NCBI RefSeq assembly: GCF_027563315.1
Contig: NZ_JAMKBJ010000004.1
Location: 186,001 to 250,000, forward strand
Direction of reading: 5' to 3'
Length of the DNA: 64,000 bases
Source of the DNA: Paenisporosarcina quisquiliarum
Lineage (GTDB): Bacteria; Bacillota; Bacilli; Bacillales_A; Planococcaceae
Both the position numbers and the translations under genes were made by a program. Positions 1 to 7,119 of this stretch are shown one piece after another; positions within the stretch are counted from its first letter, which is position 1, and every line of letters begins with the position of its first letter. The notes below the pieces were generated by a model. That model made no database searches and had not been told where the DNA came from. It saw nothing but the letters and a program-made list of their open reading frames with translations.

Positions 1-471
1 CATTTAACAGATGCTGCCTACGGTTCACTTGTAAGCGTCGCAGGTATTGGATTTTTGATGGGCGCTATTAGTACGAATATGCTGGTCAAGTTCACTTCTG
101 CCAAACAGTTGATGTCCAGTGGAACCATTTTGGTATCCATTGGGTACGTAGTTTATAGTTTTTCCACGAACTACGTAATGGCAAGTAGCGGGTTTTTCAT
201 TCTCTGCTTCTCATTAGCACTCGCAAATACGGGTTTCACAACCTATATCCAAGAAAACATCCCAATCGAAATGATGGGAAGAATCTCAAGTTTATACGGA
301 ATGCTTGTCTATTCGTTGCAATTGCTAGCCGTGTTAACTATTGGGATAGCGGCACACTGGTTTTCAGTACAAGCAGTCGTAATCGGTGGTTCCCTTCTTA
401 TGTTAATTATTTCTCTGTTGCTGATTGTTTCCGTAAATCGTCTTGCCTCTTCCAAAGTGGCAATAAGTTAA
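1..471 (+). CDS. MFS transporter, C-terminal part (cut by window edge)
   Basis: The frame is open from the first base, so this is the 3' part of a gene that starts outside the window. The visible ~156 residues hold about four hydrophobic helices separated by short loops, ending in a basic tail, as in the C-terminal half of a major facilitator superfamily permease. The loop with QENIPIEMMGRISSLYG resembles the conserved stretch between helices 10 and 11 of macrolide-efflux-like MFS proteins, where a short P-x-E-x-x-G-R motif is typical. Substrate cannot be told. A terminator hairpin follows at 501-529. It points toward the converging ZIP gene and seems unrelated to the flagellar genes. Confidence 0.75.
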   Translation, partial: HLTDAAYGSLVSVAGIGFLMGAISTNMLVKFTSAKQLMSSGTILVSIGYVVYSFSTNYVMASSGFFILCFSLALANTGFTTYIQENIPIEMMGRISSLYGMLVYSLQLLAVLTIGIAAHWFSVQAVVIGGSLLMLIISLLLIVSVNRLASSKVAIS

Positions 472-500
472 CTCGGAAAATATGTTCTCCAACACAAATA

Positions 501-529
501 TCCCCGCTGTATGTTCCTATCAGCGGGGA
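501..529. terminator. Hairpin terminator between convergent genes
   Basis: A perfect 9-bp GC-rich stem (TCCCCGCTG / CAGCGGGGA) with an 11-nt loop lies between the MFS gene and the oppositely oriented ZIP gene. The flanks are AT-rich on both sides but without a long T run, so it probably serves both strands. Confidence 0.7.
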
Positions 530-554
530 TTAATTAATGATAAGTTAGAGAAAA

Positions 555-1277
555 TTAAATTAAAGTGAAGTATGCACCAATTAAACAAAAGCCAAGAAGC
601 GTCATTATGACAATTTGTTTAAACGTAGCCTCATGGATGGATTCAATCAGAATTTCTTTTACCGTTACCATATATATCATTCCAATAGACAGGCTGATAA
701 AAGCAGACCAGAGAAGAGGATGGGGCATTTCTAAATTACTCCCTATTAAAGCACCCGCTCCCACCGGTAACGAAACGAGCACTGAAAGTAATAGCATGGT
801 TCTTTTGTGAACACCCGCTATCAGTAATGGCGTAAAGACGATCAATCCTTCTGGAATATTATGCAGGAGGATCATTTGGAGGATCGATCGAGATAAACTT
901 GTGTCCTGAACAGCGCCTAAACTGATTCCTATAGGAATGTTATGTATGGAAATGCCAAGCAGCAACAGCAAGCCGGTGTAAAAAGCGGCTGTCTGTTTGC
1001 CACCCTTCCCCCTCACTTTATGTATTCTGAAGAATCCGTGCAAAAAGTTGAACAAGAATACTCCTGCTAAAACCCCTGCGATAAAAGTAAACCAATTGCC
1101 GAGCTCAATAGCTTCTGGTGCAACTTCAAAACTCAGTAAACCAAGAATCAACCCTGCACATAAACAAAGGACAGCATCCGTGTTCTTCTTAAGGCCCTTA
1201 ATCCCCCAAGCAATGATTCCTCCTAAACCAAAACCGATGGCAGTAAATATTGTGCCCATCGCCCAAATTGAAGACAT
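555..1277 (-). CDS. ZIP family divalent metal transporter
   Basis: A 240-residue polytopic membrane protein with about eight predicted helices. Two ZIP signature motifs are visible: HNIP at residues 112-115 (helix IV) and HNIPEG at 139-144 (helix V). In ZIP proteins these His, Asn and Glu residues line the metal path, so import of Zn, Fe or Mn into the cytoplasm is likely. A short variable loop rich in His, Arg and Lys (about residues 84-94) precedes helix IV, as in the family. The start has a good RBS (GAGGGTGA) 5 nt upstream of ATG. It stands alone between a terminator hairpin and a divergent gene. The metal cannot be assigned from sequence alone. Confidence 0.88.
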   Translation of the reverse strand: MSSIWAMGTIFTAIGFGLGGIIAWGIKGLKKNTDAVLCLCAGLILGLLSFEVAPEAIELGNWFTFIAGVLAGVFLFNFLHGFFRIHKVRGKGGKQTAAFYTGLLLLLGISIHNIPIGISLGAVQDTSLSRSILQMILLHNIPEGLIVFTPLLIAGVHKRTMLLLSVLVSLPVGAGALIGSNLEMPHPLLWSAFISLSIGMIYMVTVKEILIESIHEATFKQIVIMTLLGFCLIGAYFTLI

Positions 1278-1392
1278 TTAAATCACCCTCACGATCCTTG
1301 TCTCTATGTTTATATGGATTTTGGCAGGTATTTATGAGCCGTTCGTCTTGTTTCCTATAGGAGCATGAGCTCTAGAAATACAGGAGATTTTT

Positions 1393-2016
1393 ATGTTTAC
1401 GGAGAATACATCAATTACTTGCCAATCAGAGAGGGTGCTCGAAATGTTAAAAATCAATTCTGAAATTGAAGAACTAGAGAAAGAAATCCTAGAGAAAAAG
1501 CAACTCTTAAAGAAATTAAAAAAAGCTGCTCCATATGTACCTGTAAAAAACTACGAGTTTATAAAAAGTGACGGTCAATCCACTTCTTTACTTGAACTTT
1601 TTGGAGACCGCAATGAATTAATTGTCGTTCAAAATATGGGGAAATCCTGTTCCTACTGCACGATGTGGGCGGATGGATTCAGCGGAGTTTACGATTATCT
1701 TGCACATAAAGCACCATTTGTTTTAGCTACTCCCGATTCTCCGGATGTTCAAGCATCTTTCGCTAACGAAAGAAATTGGCCATTTCCTATGGTTTCGACG
1801 ATAAACAATAGTTTCAAAAAAGATATGGGATTTGAAAAAGATGGCTACCAATATCCTGGTGTCTCTACCTTTAAAAAAGATGACGACGGCTCCATCTTTT
1901 TGATCGCGAACGATGTTTTTGGACCCGGAGATGATTATAGCTCCCCGTGGCACTTCTTTGACTTGTTAGATTCAGGTGCTAAAGGTTTTAACCCGAATGC
2001 CGTAAAAATGAGCTGA
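1393..2016 (+). CDS. DUF899 family thioredoxin-like protein
   Basis: A 207-residue soluble protein. Residues 20-45 form a charged coiled coil (EIEELEKEILEKKQLLKKL), followed by a thioredoxin-fold domain with a CxxC pair at Cys86/Cys89 in the context KSCSYCTMWADGFSG. That context, plus the late motif with WHFFDLLD, is typical of the DUF899 family, whose members are thioredoxin-like but of unproven activity. There is no signal peptide, so it is cytoplasmic. The start is set by CAGGAG 6 nt before ATG. It is a monocistronic gene with a bidirectional terminator after it. A redox role is inference from the fold; the substrate is unknown. Confidence 0.85.
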   Translation: MFTENTSITCQSERVLEMLKINSEIEELEKEILEKKQLLKKLKKAAPYVPVKNYEFIKSDGQSTSLLELFGDRNELIVVQNMGKSCSYCTMWADGFSGVYDYLAHKAPFVLATPDSPDVQASFANERNWPFPMVSTINNSFKKDMGFEKDGYQYPGVSTFKKDDDGSIFLIANDVFGPGDDYSSPWHFFDLLDSGAKGFNPNAVKMS

Positions 2017-2035
2017 CGATTAAAACTTTATTAAG

Positions 2036-2075
2036 AAAAATCCGCTGACTCGAATTGACGAGATAGCGGATTTTT
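2036..2075. terminator. Bidirectional terminator
   Basis: Stem AAAAATCCGCT / AGCGGATTTTT with an inner CTCG/CGAG extension. T runs follow the stem on both strands, so it can end the DUF899 gene (+) and the yjdM gene (-). Confidence 0.85.
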
Positions 2076-2085
2076 CTTGTGATAT

Positions 2086-2427
2086 TTAGTTCTTCTTAAC
2101 AAATTCCGATTTCAGCTTCATAGCTCCAAAACCATCAATTTTACAATCGATATCATGGTCACCATCAACCAGACGGATACTCTTCACTTTTGTTCCGATT
2201 TTTAAGACAGATGAACTGCCTTTAACTTTCAGGTCTTTAATGACGGTTACGGAATCACCATCATTCAATACATTGCCATTTGCATCTCTAACCACTTTAT
2301 CTTCTGCACTCTGTTCATTTTTCGATTCCAACGTCCACTCATGTGCACATTCCGGACAAACCAGCATATTCCCATCCTCGTAAGTATAGGCTGAATTGCA
2401 GTTTGGGCAATTAGGTAAATCTGACAT
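2086..2427 (-). CDS. yjdM: YjdM/PhnA family zinc-ribbon protein
   Basis: A 113-residue protein. The N-terminus is a zinc ribbon with Cys7/Cys10 and Cys24/Cys27 (CPNC...CPEC), followed by a small beta domain with the [20 protein letters not shown] pattern that defines the PhnA/YjdM family. The name PhnA came from early phosphonate work in E. coli, but the protein is not the phosphonoacetate hydrolase and its function is unproven. It lies alone, between a bidirectional terminator and the end of the flagellar operon, and ATG is preceded by GGAGG. Confidence 0.88.
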   Translation of the reverse strand: MSDLPNCPNCNSAYTYEDGNMLVCPECAHEWTLESKNEQSAEDKVVRDANGNVLNDGDSVTVIKDLKVKGSSSVLKIGTKVKSIRLVDGDHDIDCKIDGFGAMKLKSEFVKKN

Positions 2428-2540
2428 AAATTTATTTCCTCCAAGCAGTAATTTAATTCAAATAGTTAAACCTAGATTCAACCTATTAATTATGACAAGT
2501 GTCTCCAACCAAGTATACACCGCATGCTGTAAATACAAAA

Positions 2541-2570
2541 ACCCGTTCAGGTTTTGTTCCTGAATCGGGT
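2541..2570 (-). terminator. Terminator at the end of the flagellar operon
   Basis: On the minus strand a stem pairing ACCCGATTCAGG with CCTGAACGGGT (one bulged base) is followed by TTTTTGTA. It lies 25 nt after the pilZ stop codon and closes the operon that begins near position 24350. Confidence 0.85.
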
Positions 2571-2594
2571 CTTAGTGTGTTACAAGGAAATGAT

Positions 2595-2954
2595 TCAATC
2601 CATTTCCATAGGATTTCCTTTACGTTGACGAATTTGATAATAGTTTAATTGCTTGAACAACTCAGAAGAAGTATCCTGGTTCACTTCAAATCCTACGCCG
2701 TATTCAATATCATGCAACCTTACGGACTTACGGATAATGGATCCTTCCAATAAAAAAGGACTGCCTAAAATTTCAAAACGACAGGTTACTTGTCTCTCTA
2801 ATGGAATATCCATAGATGAGATGAATTTCAAGCCTCTCACACTTACATTTTCAATCTCTACCGGCATGAAGAAAATTGCCCCATCCAATGAAATTTCTCC
2901 AGCAATCGATTGATGAAATATCACTCGAAAAAATTCGCGACGATTCTCGCTCAT
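2595..2954 (-). CDS. PilZ domain protein (c-di-GMP effector)
   Basis: A 119-residue protein made of a single PilZ domain. Both c-di-GMP binding motifs are intact: an RxxxR run at Arg6-Arg10 (RREFFR) and N-x-S-x-x-G at Asn36-Ser38-Gly41 (ENVSVRG). There is no extra YcgR-like N-terminal domain. It is the last gene of the flagellar operon, 30 nt after the yaaR-like gene, with an AAAGGGGAG ribosome site. PilZ proteins in the motility setting usually slow or disengage the motor when c-di-GMP is high (YcgR, YpfA/DgrA); that this one does so is inferred from its place. The same operon is headed by a c-di-GMP riboswitch at 24255-24345. Confidence 0.9.
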   Translation of the reverse strand: MSENRREFFRVIFHQSIAGEISLDGAIFFMPVEIENVSVRGLKFISSMDIPLERQVTCRFEILGSPFLLEGSIIRKSVRLHDIEYGVGFEVNQDTSSELFKQLNYYQIRQRKGNPMEMD

Positions 2955-2984
2955 TTTGTTTCTCCCCTTTTTTTATAACTTCTT

Positions 2985-3431
2985 TCACATATATAAATTA
3001 ATGAGCAATCCTTTGATTTCGCCGACTAAACGCAGCGTATTAAGACCTTCATTTTCATTATTTAGCACTTCATCCTGTACTTCAATAAGTTTCTGATCAA
3101 TCACTTCCACTAATTGATGCGTTTTCATTCCACCACTTTGATTAAAGCTTTGTTTTTCGGACAACTGCATCCCAAAACTTAAGGATTCCCCAATAAACTG
3201 TTTGACTAAATTTTTATAATCTAAGAGATTTTCAAGGGTTCTTTGTTTTGCCAACTTCTGCCCTTGTGTATCCACACGAGACATTAATTGATTTAAAGAA
3301 TCCAAGTGCATTTTATTCTGTGATTTCCTCATCACGTTGGCAAAAGAATCGGATGTCTTACTTTCCACTGCATTTTTAGAAATCCGGTCGTTTGAAAAGT
3401 TCGTTTGCATTCCAATACGCAAATGAAACAC
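2985..3431 (-). CDS. YaaR family (DUF327) protein
   Basis: A 148-residue helical protein. The C-terminal half shows the YaaR/DUF327 pattern: L-x-x-L-x-x-Y-K-x-L-V-K-x-F-I near residues 65-78, then E-x-x-x-x-G-x-x-L, and the closing GEIKGLLINLY. YaaR has no firmly established function. In B. subtilis yaaR sits beside tmk, so its presence inside a flagellar operon is notable and suggests a motility-linked job here. The start is a GTG just after the upstream stop codon; an internal ATG (residue 8) is an alternative. It sits between the SwrB-like gene and pilZ. Confidence 0.8.
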   Translation of the reverse strand: MFHLRIGMQTNFSNDRISKNAVESKTSDSFANVMRKSQNKMHLDSLNQLMSRVDTQGQKLAKQRTLENLLDYKNLVKQFIGESLSFGMQLSEKQSFNQSGGMKTHQLVEVIDQKLIEVQDEVLNNENEGLNTLRLVGEIKGLLINLYM

Positions 3432-3437
3432 CTCATT

Positions 3438-3932
3438 CTACTTTTGATAACTTTGCTTTTTTTTGAACATATTTAGGACAAGTTCCACTTCTCCCAGATC
3501 CATCTGCAATACCTTGGCAATTTGCTTTTCAGAAAAACCTTGTTTATACAATTTCAACATTTTATCGTTTTCTTGTTCATGGACCTCAGAAGCAGCAACG
3601 TAAACGTGAGCTTCATCGTCTTGTTGCTCTTGTTGAAGTTTCATGGGGGAGCTCCCTGCCATCTCATTATTGAGTTTTTCTTCCAACAATCGAATTCTCT
3701 CAACGATTTTGCTATCTTTCATTTGTACATGATCGACAAATCTTTGATACAGTTCATCATTTTCTTTTTCCACGCTCATCACGAATTCTTCCATACTTCC
3801 GTGAATCGCGTTTATATCTTCTATCATCTGAGCCCTTTTTTGTTTCAATTCGGCCAATACAAGAAATGATCGGATATTCACCAGAATAACTAAAATAACC
3901 ATCGCCATCAGAAACCAATCCAAGAGTATCAC
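3438..3932 (-). CDS. swrB: SwrB/YlxL-like membrane-anchored protein (DUF6115)
   Basis: A 164-residue protein with one N-terminal transmembrane helix (about residues 3-22), a charged coiled coil (about 28-90), a Gln/Glu-rich linker, and a C-terminal helix-turn-helix-like segment (about 124-155, KLYKQGFSEKQIAKVLQM). This architecture, length and location right after sigD match SwrB (YlxL, 167 residues) of B. subtilis, which promotes assembly of the export apparatus and hook-basal body at the membrane. Sequence likeness is modest, so the name rests mainly on synteny. GTG start with RBS AGAAGGA. Confidence 0.75.
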   Translation of the reverse strand: MILLDWFLMAMVILVILVNIRSFLVLAELKQKRAQMIEDINAIHGSMEEFVMSVEKENDELYQRFVDHVQMKDSKIVERIRLLEEKLNNEMAGSSPMKLQQEQQDDEAHVYVAASEVHEQENDKMLKLYKQGFSEKQIAKVLQMDLGEVELVLNMFKKKQSYQK

Positions 3933-3957
3933 CTTATCCTTCTATACCATTTTACAA

Positions 3958-4734
3958 TCAATAGTTTTCGTGTATGGCAAGTGTGGCTGCCCGTAAACGA
4001 AGTATTGCTTTGGAGTGCATTTGGGAAACTCGGGATACACTGACACTGAGCACTTCTGCAATTTCAGTTAATTTCAGTTCCTCGAAATAACAGAGCGAAA
4101 TGACAAGCTTCTCTTTTTCAGGCAAACGTCCAATCGCATTTGATAATGATTCTTTAATCATCTGTGCTGTTAAGTGGCGTTCTGGCGATTCTGCATGCTC
4201 GTTTTCAATCAACGCGTATTTTCCGACTTGTTGATCATCATCGTAAACAGTCTCATCTATGGAAATCATGGTGGACAGAGCCGCTTCTGATACGGTTTTG
4301 TTCAGTTCGGATTTTGTAATCCCTAAATAATCACTGACTTCCTCATCAGTAACAGACTCATTTTTCTGTTGCTCCAGAATGGCGTACGCATTTTCGATTT
4401 TTTTCACTTTATCCCGAACGGAACGCGGTAACCAATCACTATGCCTAAGTCCATCAATGACTGCTCCTTTGATTCGCCATGACGCATATGTTTCAAACTT
4501 CATGTCTCTTTCCATATTGAACTTATCAAATGCATCAAGCAGTCCCTCATATGCGAAACTACGGATGTCGTCCTTATCGACTGTTTTAGGCAAACTGATC
4601 ATAAACCTCTGGACGATATAATCAACCAATGGAAGGTAGCGCTCGACTAAGTATTCTCCCGCCTGGGGGTCTCGCTCTTTTTGCCAATTTCCCCAGTAGG
4701 CCAGTTCTTCTTTCGACAATTTATTGTTCAACAT
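3958..4734 (-). CDS. sigD: RNA polymerase sigma factor SigD (sigma-28)
   Basis: A 258-residue FliA/WhiG-type sigma factor. Region 2 is recognisable around residues 50-110 (DDIRSFAYEGLLDAFDKF, then FETYASWRIKGAVIDGLR), region 3 near 120-160, and the region 4 helix-turn-helix near 225-250 (LTEIAEVLSVSVSRVSQMHS). It directs RNA polymerase to late flagellar promoters; three matching promoters occur in this window (29920, 34767, 44501), and its anti-sigma factor FlgM is at 29136. The ATG is chosen over an upstream GTG because GGGGGTGA sits 5 nt before it. Unusually, sigD is separated from flhG by 371 nt of repeats instead of che genes. Confidence 0.95.
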   Translation of the reverse strand: MLNNKLSKEELAYWGNWQKERDPQAGEYLVERYLPLVDYIVQRFMISLPKTVDKDDIRSFAYEGLLDAFDKFNMERDMKFETYASWRIKGAVIDGLRHSDWLPRSVRDKVKKIENAYAILEQQKNESVTDEEVSDYLGITKSELNKTVSEAALSTMISIDETVYDDDQQVGKYALIENEHAESPERHLTAQMIKESLSNAIGRLPEKEKLVISLCYFEELKLTEIAEVLSVSVSRVSQMHSKAILRLRAATLAIHENY

Positions 4735-4800
4735 GAGTTTCACCCCCACTTATAAGAATGCTTTATGCGTTTATTTAAAGGCTATTTAAAATGTTGCTTT

Positions 4801-4924
4801 TGATACTCCGTAAAACAGCTACGCTTTCCACAGGCTTGCACCGAACTAACTCGGACTTAGCTTCCGAGTGGATTTCGGCACTTCGCTTTTCCTGCTGGAG
4901 TCTCCGCTGTTTTACTCCATATCA
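4801..4924 (-). repeat. Inverted-repeat element, copy A
   Basis: A ~124-bp GC-rich element whose ends are imperfect inverted repeats: the first 19 nt and the reverse complement of the last 19 nt differ at about four positions. On the minus strand it contains GACTCCAGCAGGAAAAGCG, which matches GACTCCAGCGGGATAAGCG in copy B. It resembles the small non-coding repeat families scattered through Bacillaceae and Planococcaceae intergenic regions. Confidence 0.7.
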
Positions 4925-4961
4925 CTAAATCGTAAGTTATGTCCTATACCAGTTCTCTTTA

Positions 4962-5088
4962 ATGATTGTAGTGGAATGCGGCGACTCCAGCGGGATAAGC
5001 GTGTCCAGACTAGACCCCGCAGTGAGCAAAGCGAATGAGGAGGCTATCGGACCGCCCGCGGAAAGCGTCCGCATGGAACAAAATCAAC
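4962..5088 (+). repeat. Inverted-repeat element, copy B
   Basis: A ~127-bp element of the same family as copy A, in the opposite orientation. Key blocks are GCGGCGACTCCAGCGGGA near the start and CGCGGAAAGCGTCCGCATGG near the end; the termini (TGATTGTAGTGGAATGCGG and its counterpart) form an imperfect inverted repeat. It contains no open reading frame. Confidence 0.75.
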
Positions 5089-5105
5089 AAATCGTTTAAC
5101 AGAAT

Positions 5106-5969
5106 CTATTTAAAAAGCATTTTTAATAAAAACCCTTTAATCCCAAGCTTATAAGAAACAGGAAGTTGAAGAAATTCGCTTGTCACATGGTGCATAGCCT
5201 GTGAAGCATGACAGTTTGGATATGCCAGTAGAAACGGAATTTGTTTTTTTACGGCATTTGGTATATGCAAATCACTTGGGATAAACCCCAAAGTTTCGAT
5301 TTGTTTATGTAAAAATTGCTCCGTCACTTTTTTAAAGTTATCGGCTGTTTGTTTTCCTTCTTTATCACTCATACATTGATTGATGATGAGTTTCATATGG
5401 ACGTTTTGATCTTTGGCATGGACCATCTTCACAATAGAATAAGCATCGGTTATTGATGTAGGCTCTGGTGTCGTGACTAAAATGACATCATCTGCTGCGA
5501 GAATGAAACGTAAATTTTCATAAGATAATCCCGCACCTGTATCCAAAATAATGTAGTCAACTGAACCTTGAATTGAACTTAATTCACTAAAAAATTTGTT
5601 CATTTTCGATTCATCTAGGCTGAACATTTCATTGAAACCTGAACCACCTGAGATAAATAACAAGCCATTCGGCCCTTCTTCGATAATATCCCAAATAGAT
5701 AAATCCTTTTCAATCATGGTAGCTATGGATTCTTTATTGGATCTGCCAAGTAATACATCAACATTTGCAAATCCTAAGTCAACGTCAAAAATCAACACTT
5801 TTTTGTTTTGTTGAACGAGACTCAAAGCAAAATTCAATGCGAAGTTTGATTTGCCGACTCCCCCTTTACCACTGGTAACAGCAATTATCCGGGTTTGTCT
5901 CTTCTCTTTCTTGGGTGTCTTATGCAGCACCTTTTCCCTTAATTGTTTTGCTTGATCAAACATTTTCAT
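5106..5969 (-). CDS. flhG: FlhG (YlxH) MinD-like ATPase
   Basis: A 287-residue ParA/MinD-type ATPase. The deviant Walker A motif GKGGVGKS is at residues 34-41, FDVDLGFANVDVLLG follows, and the C-terminus carries a membrane-targeting-like helix (GIKGFLLKMLF). The N-terminal FDQAKQLREKV holds the DQAxxLR element that in B. subtilis FlhG activates the GTPase of FlhF. Together with FlhF it sets number and placement of flagella and helps assemble the C-ring. It overlaps the end of flhF by 14 nt. It is followed by a repeat-filled gap, not by the che genes seen in B. subtilis. Confidence 0.95.
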   Translation of the reverse strand: MKMFDQAKQLREKVLHKTPKKEKRQTRIIAVTSGKGGVGKSNFALNFALSLVQQNKKVLIFDVDLGFANVDVLLGRSNKESIATMIEKDLSIWDIIEEGPNGLLFISGGSGFNEMFSLDESKMNKFFSELSSIQGSVDYIILDTGAGLSYENLRFILAADDVILVTTPEPTSITDAYSIVKMVHAKDQNVHMKLIINQCMSDKEGKQTADNFKKVTEQFLHKQIETLGFIPSDLHIPNAVKKQIPFLLAYPNCHASQAMHHVTSEFLQLPVSYKLGIKGFLLKMLFK

Positions 5970-7119
5970 CTTCCTCTAATACGAAGTTTGCTATTAACTC
6001 AGGAGTTACGGTAAGGATATCGTCAGGAACACTTTGACCATTGGCAATATATCGTATTGGGATTGAATAATGATAAATCAAGTTCAGGATGGCACCTGAA
6101 GAACTGGTTTCATCTTTTTTAGTCAATATCAGCTGATCCATTACAATCGTTTCGAAATTATCAATAATTTTCGTCATATCCTCATACTTAGAAGTTAGGC
6201 TCAAAACTAAATTGATTTGTATTTTCTTACTGTCCGGAAGCATCTGCTTCAGGTCATCGATATACTGTTTTTGTTGATAGTTTCTGCCTGCCGTATCCAT
6301 CAAAATGATATCGCAATCGCTTAAATCATCCATTGCCGCACTCAGATCAGCTGAAGATTCCACGACTCTGATTGGGATATTCAAAATGCCAGCATACGTT
6401 TTCAATTGCTCTACTGCCGCAATACGATATGTGTCTGACGTAATCAGTCCCACTTTTTTATCTTCACTTAATAAATAATCGGCGGCTATTTTAGCGATGG
6501 TTGTGGTCTTTCCTACTCCTGTTGGTCCAATAAAACAAATGATATCGACTTTTCTTCTGCTCGGTCTTTTTTTATGAGCATTGATTAACTTTATTATTTC
6601 TCTTTTAGCTAAAGTTTGAAGTTTTTCTCCAGATGTATTGGGCTGCTTTTCTAAAACAAGCATCAGCTTGGCCATGATCTCAGACTGAACTTCTTCAGTT
6701 ATTCCTTGTGCATTGAATTTTTTATTCAGCGCTTTTAATGCCTCTGGTAAGCGGTCTTCATCGATTGCCTGGAACATGAATTGCTTAAGACTCTTCAGTT
6801 CACTCATCAGTTCATCCAGATGTTCCTCTTGCTTATCACCCGGCATAACTGATTCATTCTCATTCACCTGAATATCCTCATCCATTTTCTTTTCAACAGC
6901 TTGAATCTGAGGCTTGATGCTTTCGGCGTTACGCTTTGGTTCACTAGGTGTTGGTTCAACTGCGGCAATTACCTCAAGTTTTTCTTTTTTAAAAAAGCCT
7001 AAGTAACCACCCGTCTTGATTTGCTTTGTATTTAATATCAGAGCGTCAGGACCCAAGTCTCTTTTGATCATGGGTATAGCCTCGGTCATATTATTGACGA
7101 CATACGTTTTCAGTCTCAT
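5956..7119 (-). CDS. flhF: FlhF SRP-family GTPase
   Basis: A 387-residue protein: an N-terminal B domain (1-55), an acidic linker (55-115), the N domain, and a C-terminal G domain with P-loop GPTGVGKT at 198-205, DTAGR at 275-279 and TKKDE at 333-337. FlhF is the third SRP-type GTPase, recruiting early flagellar parts to the membrane and controlling flagellar placement with FlhG. It overlaps both neighbours by a few bases (flhA stop and flhG start), which indicates translational coupling in the export/placement block of the operon. Confidence 0.96.
   Translation of the reverse strand: MRLKTYVVNNMTEAIPMIKRDLGPDALILNTKQIKTGGYLGFFKKEKLEVIAAVEPTPSEPKRNAESIKPQIQAVEKKMDEDIQVNENESVMPGDKQEEHLDELMSELKSLKQFMFQAIDEDRLPEALKALNKKFNAQGITEEVQSEIMAKLMLVLEKQPNTSGEKLQTLAKREIIKLINAHKKRPSRRKVDIICFIGPTGVGKTTTIAKIAADYLLSEDKKVGLITSDTYRIAAVEQLKTYAGILNIPIRVVESSADLSAAMDDLSDCDIILMDTAGRNYQQKQYIDDLKQMLPDSKKIQINLVLSLTSKYEDMTKIIDNFETIVMDQLILTKKDETSSSGAILNLIYHYSIPIRYIANGQSVPDDILTVTPELIANFVLEEDENV

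Larger units (their letters stand above)
4735..5105. other. Gene-free gap where the cheBAWCD block would be expected
   Basis: In B. subtilis cheB, cheA, cheW, cheC and cheD lie between flhG and sigD. Here the 371-nt interval has no coding sequence. It holds two GC-rich inverted-repeat elements (4801-4924 and 4962-5088) in opposite orientation and a short AT-rich spacer. I see no convincing terminator or promoter, so sigD may be read from the upstream operon or from an unseen promoter. Confidence 0.75.
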
